A stretch of 64,000 nucleotides of DNA from Bacteroidota bacterium (GTDB lineage Bacteria > Bacteroidota > Bacteroidia > 2-12-FULL-35-15): contig JADKIU010000003.1 of NCBI GenBank assembly GCA_016722565.1, positions 248,001 to 312,000 of the forward strand. Reading direction: 5' to 3'. A program made the translations under genes and the position numbers. Numbering within the stretch: the first letter of the stretch is position 1; every line of letters begins with the position of its first letter. Below the pieces are notes generated by a model, which saw nothing but the letters and a program-made list of their open reading frames with translations, did no database searches and was not told where the DNA came from. Positions 25,411 through 33,362 of the stretch are shown in pieces.

Positions 25411-26781
25411 TTACTTTGTTAAAGCATTCATAATATCATAACACGTAATGATATAGGTTTTATCCAATTTAAAATCCTTTACCAATACTGCTAAATTTTT
25501 ATCGTTCACCATTGCCGATAATGAATCAATCGGTGTAGAAATATCTACAAACGGAAATGGAGCCGCCATGATGGTTTCAATCTTTTGATTTTTAATATCT
25601 GGATTTGCGATAATCTTTTGATACAACATGCTCTCGTTTAAAGAACCAACAATTCGTTTATCATGCGAAACAGGAATCTGAGAAATATCCATCTTGTTCA
25701 TCAATGCTACTGCATTTCCTACAGTATCCGTGCTTTCGATGGTGATCAATTTTCCGTTGGTATTGTTGTTTACCAAATCTTTCGCTACCAATCCTTTTTT
25801 ATCAAAGAATCCTTTTTCCATCATCCACTCATCGTTGAACATTTTTCCTAAATAACGTGTTCCATGATCATGGAAAATTACCACGACTAGATCACCTTCT
25901 TTCAATTCATCTTTCAACTGTAACAATCCGGCCATCGCTGATCCTGCAGAGTTACCTGCAAAAATTCCTTCTCGTTTGGTAATTTCACGTGTCATGATGG
26001 CTGCATCTTTATCCGTAACTTTTTCAAAACGATCGATGATACTGAAATCCACATTTTGTGGTAAAAAATCTTCTCCGATACCTTCGGTGATGTAAGGGTA
26101 AATTTCGTTTTTATCAAAGATTCCGGTTTCCTTGTATTTTTTAAAAACCGAGCCATACGTATCAATTCCCCATACTTTGATGGTTGGGTTTTTCTCTTTT
26201 AAATATCTTCCAGTTCCACAAATGGTTCCACCTGTTCCAACACCCACTACTAAGTGAGTAATCTTTCCTTCTGTTTGTTCCCAGATTTCCGGACCGGTTT
26301 GTTCGTAATGTGCTTGTGAGTTACTTAAGTTATCGTATTGATTGGGTTTCCATGCATTTTCTACTTCAGCAACTAAACGTGACGAAACGGAATAATAAGA
26401 ACGTGGATCTTCCGGTTCAACGTCAGTCGGACAAACAATTACATCCGCACCAAAAGCACGTAAAGCATCAACTTTTTCTTTTGATTGTTTATCGGTTGTA
26501 GTAAAAATACATTTGTATCCTTTGATAATCGCAGCAATTGCCAACCCCATTCCGGTATTCCCGCTGGTTCCTTCAATGATGGTTCCACCCGGTTTTAATC
26601 GTCCATCTTTTTCTGCGTCTTCAATCATCTTCAACGCCATACGATCCTTAATCGAGTTTCCGGGATTAAAGGTTTCTACTTTTGCATATACTGTTGCTTT
26701 TAGGCCTTTTGTCAGGTTATTGATACGAACCATCGGAGTATTACCAATTGTTCCTAAAATGTTATCACAGGTCTTTTTCAT
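25411..26781 (-). CDS. Cystathionine beta-synthase-type PLP enzyme with CBS domain pair
   Basis: A 456-residue fold-type II PLP enzyme. The Schiff-base lysine is K45 in NPGNSIKDRMAL; the substrate loop is EGTSGNTGMGLA; the phosphate cradle is GVGTGGTICGTG. Two CBS domains occupy about residues 335-456 (for example TIESTDTVGNAVALMNKMDI and FPFVDISTPIDSLSAMV). It condenses serine or O-acetylserine with a thiol (homocysteine or sulphide); cystathionine beta-synthase is the favoured name, cysteine synthase possible. CBS domains may allow adenosyl regulation. A -7 element lies at 26836-26843. Confidence 0.9.
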   Translation of the reverse strand: MKKTCDNILGTIGNTPMVRINNLTKGLKATVYAKVETFNPGNSIKDRMALKMIEDAEKDGRLKPGGTIIEGTSGNTGMGLAIAAIIKGYKCIFTTTDKQSKEKVDALRAFGADVIVCPTDVEPEDPRSYYSVSSRLVAEVENAWKPNQYDNLSNSQAHYEQTGPEIWEQTEGKITHLVVGVGTGGTICGTGRYLKEKNPTIKVWGIDTYGSVFKKYKETGIFDKNEIYPYITEGIGEDFLPQNVDFSIIDRFEKVTDKDAAIMTREITKREGIFAGNSAGSAMAGLLQLKDELKEGDLVVVIFHDHGTRYLGKMFNDEWMMEKGFFDKKGLVAKDLVNNNTNGKLITIESTDTVGNAVALMNKMDISQIPVSHDKRIVGSLNESMLYQKIIANPDIKNQKIETIMAAPFPFVDISTPIDSLSAMVNDKNLAVLVKDFKLDKTYIITCYDIMNALTK

Positions 26782-26792
26782 ATTACGGATAG

Positions 26793-26815
26793 CGAATTAT
26801 TACGAATTTACGAAT
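26793..26815. repeat. Short AT-rich repeat (CGAATT-like) in the leader of the CBS gene
   Basis: The sequence contains spaced copies of ACGAAT/CGAAT (for example CGAATTATTACGAATTTACG) just upstream of the CBS-type start codon, within the predicted 5' leader. A similar pair (ACGAATTACGAAT twice) is at 39130-39159 upstream of another minus-strand gene. Confidence 0.5.
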
Positions 26816-26835
26816 CTAAGTTTTCTTTGAGGAGC

Positions 26836-26843
26836 CAAAAATA
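26836..26843 (-). promoter_or_regulatory. Bacteroidota -7 element (TATTTTTG)
   Basis: TATTTTTG on the minus strand fits TAnnTTTG and would give a leader of about 48 nt for the CBS-type gene. No clear -33 element. Confidence 0.4.
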
Positions 26844-26935
26844 CAAATTTAAAGCAGAATATTAATGCATTGAGAGTCATTGTTCTTGAACATAATAAAT
26901 AACAAACACAGATTCGTTTTATTCGTTTTCTGTAC

Positions 26936-28192
26936 CTAACTGAAGCGTATCGCTTTCACGGGAGTAATTTTCGAAACGATAAAGCTCGGAATAATTAACA
27001 TCAATAAACAACATAGCAATGTTCCGTGATTCAATAGTAAAACATCCATCAAATTTAAATGTATCGGAATTTGTGAGATGTAATATATTTTTTCATCCAA
27101 CTTAAAAATACCAAAGTGTTGCTGAAGAAGTGCAATCGCAATTCCAAAAATATTTCCCCACAGCAATCCTTTTCCGATTAGATACACAGAGTTGTACAAA
27201 AATATTTTCTGAACGCTTCCATTACTTGCGCCCATCGCTTTCAAAATTCCAATCATGTTGGTGCGTTCCAAAATCAAAATCAACAAGGCCGAAATCATAT
27301 TGATGCCGGCTACAATCACCATCAATACCAACACCACAATTACATTCACATCAATCATTTCCAGCCACGAAAAAATAGCTGGATTTGTTTGCTTGATGGT
27401 CATCGCCACCAACCCTTGTCCGATTAACCCATCCACATCATAACCGATGTCATCAATCTTTTTATAATCTTTAATTGCAATTTCAAAACCTGCAACTTCA
27501 TCCTCTTGCCAGCCGTTCATTTTCTGAATGCGTTTGATATCAGACAACACCAACGTTTTATCAATATCTTCCAAGCCGGTTTCATAAATCCCTGAAATGT
27601 AAAAATCTTTGGCAGCAGTTTCGGTCCTCACTTTTGTTCCTAAACTATCAAACCGATCAACAATAAAATAGATGATCATTTTATCGTTTAATTTCAAATT
27701 CAGTTTATCGCTAATGTGTTTGGAGATTACAATGTTTTTGGAAACGGTATCCGCTGTTAAATCCAATGCTTTCCCTTCCACAAAACATTTGTTCAAAAAA
27801 GTCCAATCGTAATCCGAAGCAATTCCTTTTAAAACAATTCCTTCGTTATCCGTTTTTGTTTTTACAATACCGCTTTTGGTGGCATATACCGAAATGTGTT
27901 TAATTTCCGGATTGGAGTTAATCTCCGGCAAAAAAGGTTGAATTCGGCTGATGGGTTTCGGTTCTGCACTAATATTGTTATCGTAATTGGAGATTTGAAT
28001 ATGTGAGTTAAAGCCAATCAACTTTCCTTTGATTTCGTTTTGAAAACCGGTTACTACCGCTACCGCCAATATCATTACCGCCAAGCCGAGTGTAATGCCC
28101 AACACCGAAATGCGCACAATTGGGCGCGAAAGTTGATGAGAAGCACTTGAACCGGAAAGGATTCGTTTAGCAATGAAACGTTCGATGTTCAA
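26936..28192 (-). CDS. FtsX-like ABC transporter permease (LolC/LolE-like)
   Basis: A 418-residue permease with the MacB/LolCE topology: an N-terminal helix (about 25-45; VLGITLGLAVMILAVAVV), a large periplasmic domain (about 50-265), and three C-terminal helices (about 275-300, 325-350, 380-405) separated by GILKAMGASNGSVQKIFL, the coupling-loop signature of the FtsX family. In Bacteroidota such single permeases pair with an ATPase encoded elsewhere and may extract lipoproteins from the inner membrane. A divergent muramidase gene begins 55 bp away with overlapping promoters. Confidence 0.85.
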   Translation of the reverse strand: MNIERFIAKRILSGSSASHQLSRPIVRISVLGITLGLAVMILAVAVVTGFQNEIKGKLIGFNSHIQISNYDNNISAEPKPISRIQPFLPEINSNPEIKHISVYATKSGIVKTKTDNEGIVLKGIASDYDWTFLNKCFVEGKALDLTADTVSKNIVISKHISDKLNLKLNDKMIIYFIVDRFDSLGTKVRTETAAKDFYISGIYETGLEDIDKTLVLSDIKRIQKMNGWQEDEVAGFEIAIKDYKKIDDIGYDVDGLIGQGLVAMTIKQTNPAIFSWLEMIDVNVIVVLVLMVIVAGINMISALLILILERTNMIGILKAMGASNGSVQKIFLYNSVYLIGKGLLWGNIFGIAIALLQQHFGIFKLDEKIYYISQIPIHLNLMDVLLLNHGTLLCCLLMLIIPSFIVSKITPVKAIRFS

Positions 28193-28199
28193 AATTTAG

Positions 28200-28207
28200 T
28201 AGCTTTG
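28200..28207 (+). promoter_or_regulatory. Bacteroidota -7 element (TAGCTTTG) for the NamZ gene
   Basis: TAGCTTTG fits TAnnTTTG. With a start site near 28213 it gives a 35-nt leader to ATG 28248, favouring that start over ATG 28218. Confidence 0.45.
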
Positions 28208-28225
28208 TTTAGATTATATGATTTA

Positions 28226-28233
28226 CAAAAATA
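28226..28233 (-). promoter_or_regulatory. Bacteroidota -7 element (TATTTTTG) for the LolCE-like permease
   Basis: TATTTTTG on the minus strand, giving a ~27-nt leader to the ATG at 28192. It lies opposite the TAGCTTTG element of the divergent gene, so the two promoters overlap. Confidence 0.4.
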
Positions 28234-28247
28234 CTCTTTTACCGCCA

Positions 28248-29465
28248 ATGTTATTTAGAGCTTATCGAGAAATCTTTACAATTGCAACACTGCTTCTATT
28301 TGCAGCTTTTGCCAACGCGCAAGGCATTACCAAAATAGAAACGGCTGTTAAAACCATAAATGATTTAAAAGTGGGAGCCGACCGCACAACCGAATACCTT
28401 CCGTTATTAAAAGGCAAATCGATAGCAGTAGTCGCCAACCAGTCTTCTGTTATTAAAACCACCCATTTAGTAGACAGTCTGATTGCCTTAAAAGTTTCCG
28501 TTAAAAAAGTATTTTGTCCGGAGCATGGTTTCCGTGGCTTGGTGGATGCCGGAGAAAAAGTGGCAACCGAAAAAGATGCAAAGACCGGATTGAGTATTAT
28601 ATCACTTTATGGCAAAAACAAAAAACCATCGGCAGCGGATTTAAAAGATGTGGATGTGGTAATTTTCGACATACAAGATGTGGGCGTTCGTTTTTATACC
28701 TACCTCTCTACCTTGCATTATGTGATGGAAGCCTGTGCCGAAAACAACAAACAAGTAATTGTATTGGATCGTCCGAATCCAAACGGGCATTATATTGACG
28801 GACCTGTTTTGGAGGATGCTTATAAATCGTTTTTAGGTTTACATCCAGTTCCAATTGTATATGGATTAACCATTGGTGAATATGCACAAATGATTAATGG
28901 TGAAGGTTGGTTAAAAGGTGGAGTAAAATGTAATTTAAAAGTGATTACCATTACCAACTATTCACATAACGACATGTTTGAATTGGGTATTCGTCCATCA
29001 CCCAACTTACCGAATATGAGTTCGGTATATTTATATCCAAGTTTAGGATTGTTTGAAGGCACACAAATTTCGGTGGGACGCGGAACCGACTTCCCGTTTC
29101 AAGTAATTGGGAGTCCGGTTTTAGAAAAAGCCAATTATAAATTTACGCCACAACCTAAGCCGGGAGCGATGGAGCCAAAGTACAAAGGCATCGAATGCAA
29201 AGGGCATAACTTATCCGAGTTTGGGAAAGAATACATGAAAGACACCAAGAAAATTTATTTATTTTGGTTGATCGGTACGTATGCGAACACTCCTGACAAA
29301 TCAAAATTCTTTGATGAAAATTTTAATTTCCATGCCGGCAATGCTACCTTGCAACAACAAATTAAAGACGGAGTAAACGAAGATGCAATCCGCAAAAGTT
29401 GGGATCCTGGTATTACAAAATTTAAAGTCATCAGAAAAAAGTATTTGTTGTATAAGGATTTTTAA
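28248..29465 (+). CDS. namZ: DUF1343 protein, NamZ-type exo-beta-N-acetylmuramidase
   Basis: A 405-residue secreted protein (signal peptide to FANAQ, about residue 25). It matches the DUF1343 family: KGKSIAVVANQSSV, CPEHGFRGLVDAGEKV, DVVIFDIQDVGVRFYTYLST, VLDRPNPNGH, and RPSPNLPNMSSVYLYPSLGLFEGT. The family includes NamZ, which releases MurNAc from the end of peptidoglycan fragments for cell-wall recycling; activity here is inferred from family membership. ATG 28218 is an in-frame alternative start, but the signal peptide and the -7 element at 28200 favour ATG 28248. Confidence 0.9.
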   Translation: MLFRAYREIFTIATLLLFAAFANAQGITKIETAVKTINDLKVGADRTTEYLPLLKGKSIAVVANQSSVIKTTHLVDSLIALKVSVKKVFCPEHGFRGLVDAGEKVATEKDAKTGLSIISLYGKNKKPSAADLKDVDVVIFDIQDVGVRFYTYLSTLHYVMEACAENNKQVIVLDRPNPNGHYIDGPVLEDAYKSFLGLHPVPIVYGLTIGEYAQMINGEGWLKGGVKCNLKVITITNYSHNDMFELGIRPSPNLPNMSSVYLYPSLGLFEGTQISVGRGTDFPFQVIGSPVLEKANYKFTPQPKPGAMEPKYKGIECKGHNLSEFGKEYMKDTKKIYLFWLIGTYANTPDKSKFFDENFNFHAGNATLQQQIKDGVNEDAIRKSWDPGITKFKVIRKKYLLYKDF

Positions 29466-29510
29466 AAAGATACATCATTACCCATAATCTAAAATCAATT
29501 AATCGAAAAG

Positions 29511-30959
29511 GTGGTAAAGGAAGAAGCCTACTGGATGATTTGTCCGGAATGTCTGGGGCGCGGTAAAAAAAGTCAACGACTCCGCAAGAGCGTTCGACTC
29601 CGCTACCAAATGGCTGTTGACCAATTTGAAAAATCAAAAAATACTGGATTGCCTCCTATTCGCCCGAAGGGACATCTCTCTGCTTGTGTAAAATGTTCCG
29701 GCTCCGGCTTGCTTCCTTCTCCAAATCCTCCAAAAGCAGATACAGAAAATTACCCTCATGTTGCAATTATTGGTGGCGGCATTGGCGGAGTAGCATTGGC
29801 TGTAGCCTGCTTGCATCGCGGTATTCCTTTTACATTATTTGAACGTGATAATAGCTTTGATGCGCGCGCTCAAGGTTATGGACTCACACTCCAACAAGCC
29901 AGCAAGGCCATTGAAGGCTTGGGCATTTTTTCGTTGAAGGAAGGTGTGGTTTCAACCAGACATGTGGTACATACTACAGAAGGAAAAATAATTGGGGAAT
30001 GGGGAATGCGAAAATGGATGCAAACGAATGCTAAAAAAGTTCCCAAGCGCACGAATGTGCATATCGCTCGACAAGCATTACGGTTTGCATTGCTTGAGCA
30101 ACTGGGTGGAGAAAATGCCGTGCAGTGGGGACATCAATTGCTGAGTTGGAAAGAATCTGCAGACAAAAGTATCGAGCTAAATTTTCAAGTGGATGGAACA
30201 ATAAAAAGTGCAAAAGCAGACCTTGTGGTTGGAGCAGATGGCATTCGTAGTTCGGTGCGCAAGTTGGTGATTGGTGACGAAATTACTCCATTGCAGTATC
30301 TTGGTTGTATTGTGATATTGGGCATTTGTCCGCTCAAAGCACTCGAAGGACTGGAAAGTGAATTACTGGATTCAGCCACTGTATTTCAAACTGCAAATGG
30401 TCATGAACGAATATATGTGATGCCCTATTCGTCCGACACCGTAATGTGGCAACTGAGTTTTCCAATGTCGGAAGAAGACGCAAAGGCTTTGAGTGCTCAA
30501 GGTTCCCAGGCGCTAAAGCAAGAAGCATGCAACAGAACACAATGGCATACTCCTATTCCACAGATTTTAGCAGCAACTCCAGAAGCACACATTTCCGGCT
30601 ATCCAGTGTACGACAGAGAAATGCTTACAATAGAATTATTGGAAAAAGCAGGAGCAGTAGCACTGATTGGTGATGCGGCACATCCGATGAGTCCGTTTAA
30701 AGGACAAGGAGCAAACCAAGCATTGCTGGATGCATTGGCTTTGGCTCGCGCAATCGCCAAAGGATGCAGACCATTCTCAAACTGGAGAGAAATGGGAATC
30801 CGGAAAAGTGTATTAACTGAATTTGAATCAGAAATGATTGCACGCAGTGAAATCAAAGTGAAAGGTTCTGAAGAAGCGGTAAAGTTTCTTCACTCCGAAA
30901 TTGTACTCCATGAAGGAGATGAGCCAAGAGGGAGATGCTTGAAAAAAAAGATTCCGTAA
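29511..30959 (+). CDS. FAD-dependent oxidoreductase with N-terminal DnaJ-like zinc-ribbon segment
   Basis: A 482-residue protein of two parts. Residues 1-75 hold two CxxCxGxG motifs of the DnaJ zinc-finger type (CPECLGRGKK at about 11 and CVKCSGSGLL at about 60) separated by a basic linker. Residues 82-460 are a PHBH/UbiH-type FAD monooxygenase: dinucleotide site VAIIGGGIGGVALAVACL, central GADGIRSSVRK, and the FAD-ribityl motif LIGDAAHPMSPFKGQGANQAL. Start is GTG 29511. The substrate is unknown. Zinc binding by the first part is inferred from the four cysteines. Confidence 0.85.
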   Translation: MVKEEAYWMICPECLGRGKKSQRLRKSVRLRYQMAVDQFEKSKNTGLPPIRPKGHLSACVKCSGSGLLPSPNPPKADTENYPHVAIIGGGIGGVALAVACLHRGIPFTLFERDNSFDARAQGYGLTLQQASKAIEGLGIFSLKEGVVSTRHVVHTTEGKIIGEWGMRKWMQTNAKKVPKRTNVHIARQALRFALLEQLGGENAVQWGHQLLSWKESADKSIELNFQVDGTIKSAKADLVVGADGIRSSVRKLVIGDEITPLQYLGCIVILGICPLKALEGLESELLDSATVFQTANGHERIYVMPYSSDTVMWQLSFPMSEEDAKALSAQGSQALKQEACNRTQWHTPIPQILAATPEAHISGYPVYDREMLTIELLEKAGAVALIGDAAHPMSPFKGQGANQALLDALALARAIAKGCRPFSNWREMGIRKSVLTEFESEMIARSEIKVKGSEEAVKFLHSEIVLHEGDEPRGRCLKKKIP

Positions 30960-31046
30960 AAAAATCGTTTTCAATAAATTGTTTTGAAGGTTAGTTTAAT
31001 AACACGAAGGCATTTTTTTCGTTTCTTTACAAGAAAGAAATTAAGC

Positions 31047-32264
31047 ATGAACAAAAAAAATATTCTCCTCCTCCTTCTTACCTTTTTCTTTTTTCATATT
31101 TCATTTTCCCAGGATTTAAAACGTGTTCGTCATTTTGGAAAAAACAAAGGTCATTTAAAAATGTACCTACATACACCACCCAATGCAGACAAATCAAAAC
31201 CTGCACCCATGGTCGTTGTTTTGCATGGCTGTTTGCAATGCGCAACCAAAGTACAAAAGCAATCGGGATGGAGTAAGTTGGCCGATGAAAATGGTTTTTA
31301 TGTTTTATATCCACAACAACGTTTTTTTAATAATCCTGAAAAATGTTTCAGATGGTACAAGCGCAAACACACAAATAAAGGTCGCGGAGAAAATGCATCC
31401 ATCAAAAAAATGGTGGAGTATATGCAGGCCAACTATGCGATTGATTCTTCCAAAATATTTATTACCGGCTTATCTGCCGGAGCCGCGATGAGTGTCGTCA
31501 TGATGGCCGATTATCCGGAAACATTTAATTCGGGGGCAGTGTTTGCCGGTGGTGCATACAAAGCAGGCAATGGCTATGTAAGTGCAGCAATGGCCTTTTT
31601 AGGTTGGCGTGTAAAGCCTGCAGAGAAATGGGCAAACATTGTTCGCAAACAAAATCCCAATTACAAAGGTGAATACCCCCGCATGATTATTTATCAAGGC
31701 AACAGCGATTGGATTGTAAACAAACGCAATGGTGTTGAGATTATGAAACAGTGGACCAGCTTGCACCATATCAGCACAACACCGACCGAAACCATTGATG
31801 GTTATTTAAATGTAAAAGACATTCATCGTTTGGCTTACAACAGTCCGACAAAAAAAGAAGCAGTTGTTTTTTACAAAGTAGATAAATTGAGTCATGCTTT
31901 GTTGGTTGATCCCGGCAAATGTAAAAACCAAGGTGGACGAAGAGGTTTTTTCTCGAAAGATAAAAATTACAATTCCACCTTGTGGACAGCTTATGATTTC
32001 GGATTGTTAAAAGCACCGGAGATTGATGGTCCGCACGAAGCATTGTTAAAACAAACGGTAACCTATTCGGTACCACTTACTAACGGTTGTACCTACGAAT
32101 GGACTTTTCCGGAAGGATGCACATTGGTGACCGACCAAAACACCAATTCCATCACATTGAATTGGGGCGCCTCCAGCGGTTGCATTAACGTTACAGAAAT
32201 GGATGCAAATGGCTGTAAAAAGCAATTCAAGACGGTTTTTGTAACTGTACGGGATTTCAAATAA
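31047..32264 (+). CDS. Secreted PHB-depolymerase/feruloyl-esterase-like alpha/beta hydrolase
   Basis: A 405-residue secreted esterase. The signal peptide ends near SFSQ (residue 22). The catalytic domain (about 25-300) shows APMVVVLHGCLQ (oxyanion), the nucleophile elbow GLSAGAAMS, and WIVNKRNG- and KLSHALL-type segments for the acid and histidine. A ~90-residue Ig/PKD-like tail (KQTVTYSVPLTNGCTYEWTF) follows, but I see no T9SS sorting motif. The family cleaves esters such as poly(3-hydroxybutyrate) or feruloyl-polysaccharide. I use ATG 31047, where the signal peptide starts, not the in-frame TTG at 30984. Confidence 0.85.
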   Translation: MNKKNILLLLLTFFFFHISFSQDLKRVRHFGKNKGHLKMYLHTPPNADKSKPAPMVVVLHGCLQCATKVQKQSGWSKLADENGFYVLYPQQRFFNNPEKCFRWYKRKHTNKGRGENASIKKMVEYMQANYAIDSSKIFITGLSAGAAMSVVMMADYPETFNSGAVFAGGAYKAGNGYVSAAMAFLGWRVKPAEKWANIVRKQNPNYKGEYPRMIIYQGNSDWIVNKRNGVEIMKQWTSLHHISTTPTETIDGYLNVKDIHRLAYNSPTKKEAVVFYKVDKLSHALLVDPGKCKNQGGRRGFFSKDKNYNSTLWTAYDFGLLKAPEIDGPHEALLKQTVTYSVPLTNGCTYEWTFPEGCTLVTDQNTNSITLNWGASSGCINVTEMDANGCKKQFKTVFVTVRDFK

Positions 32265-32532
32265 GCACTCAAGCTTCAGAAGAAGATAAATCTTAACTAT
32301 TTATTAAGAGAAACAAGCCTTCCAACTAACTCCTTCCCAAAAGTCGCCCCACAAGTCCTATTCAACAAACCTCTCAAGGTTATTAACAGTATTAACAATT
32401 GACAAAACCACTAATTTTATTAAACATACAGACGTAATTAACACCCACATGTTCATTACTTTAATTCCCAAGTTAAAAAGTCGCAGTCAAGTGCTTTAAT
32501 TTTGTTCTATAAAATCCTAATTCATAACTGCT
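32265..32532. other. Intergenic region with a -7 element
   Basis: About 268 bp between two plus-strand genes. It contains TAATTTTG at 32497-32504, a TAnnTTTG match that would give a ~22-nt leader to the next gene. I see no ORF, hairpin or repeat worth calling. Confidence 0.5.
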
Positions 32533-33204
32533 ATGAAAAGAGCACTTTACGTATTGTCATTTTTAGCGTTTGTTTTTTTGTTGCCTGTGGCATCCGTTGC
32601 AGGAGATGACAAAAACATCAAAATTGGTGAAAAAGAGAGCGACATCAAGGCAGAAAAAGTGATGGCCACTTTCGAGATCCAATCTTTCAAAATCAGTAAA
32701 GATGGAATGGTGAGTTGGACCGCAAAAAACGAATCTGGTTCCTTGCCATATATTGTCGAACAATATATTTTCGATAAATGGGTAACGGTTGCAAAAATAA
32801 ATGGAATTGGTAGTCCGACCCCTAACTCCTACTCTGTCCCGGTTATTTTAAACAGTGGAGAGAATAAATTCAGAGTAAAACAAAAGGGATACGATAAGAT
32901 GAGTAAGTTTTCAGATGCAGTAACCTATTACTCCAAAAAGGAACCGGTAAATTATACTGTAAAAAACAAAAATCAATTATTAGAATTTACAAGTGATACG
33001 TATTTCATTGTTTACAATCCTTACGGAGCAATTGTAAAGCAAGGTTATGGAAATTCATTAAACATTTCGGAATATGCGAAAGGATATTATTGTTTGGTAT
33101 ACGACAATAAGTTAGGCGGCTTCGAAAAGAAAAAAGTGTGGTTTAAAAATAGTTTTTGTCCAATTGTAATCAACCCTATTCATGTCCGCAAGAAAAAGAA
33201 ATAA
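32533..33204 (+). CDS. Small secreted protein with C-terminal T9SS-like beta domain
   Basis: A 223-residue protein with a signal peptide (to SVAG, about residue 22). The body is beta-rich without a recognised family. The last ~75 residues resemble the fold of a T9SS type A domain (YFIVYNPYGAIVKQGYG, LNISEYAKGYYCLVYDN) but lack the usual YPNP-type motif and end in a basic KKKK tail, so it may be a divergent or vestigial sorting domain. Its neighbours do not suggest a function. Confidence 0.65.
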   Translation: MKRALYVLSFLAFVFLLPVASVAGDDKNIKIGEKESDIKAEKVMATFEIQSFKISKDGMVSWTAKNESGSLPYIVEQYIFDKWVTVAKINGIGSPTPNSYSVPVILNSGENKFRVKQKGYDKMSKFSDAVTYYSKKEPVNYTVKNKNQLLEFTSDTYFIVYNPYGAIVKQGYGNSLNISEYAKGYYCLVYDNKLGGFEKKKVWFKNSFCPIVINPIHVRKKKK

Positions 33205-33362
33205 AACAAAGACTCCAAAAACGAAAGCTCAGAAAAAAGACTTGTTTTTGATTCCCTTGCAATTCTAGTTCACTTCTTTAGTTTGAAGTAGTTGGTTGAT
33301 TTTTTAACGTTGCCTTTTTGAGCACATACGTTATAAAAATCAAATCTTTATTCACTGCTACA

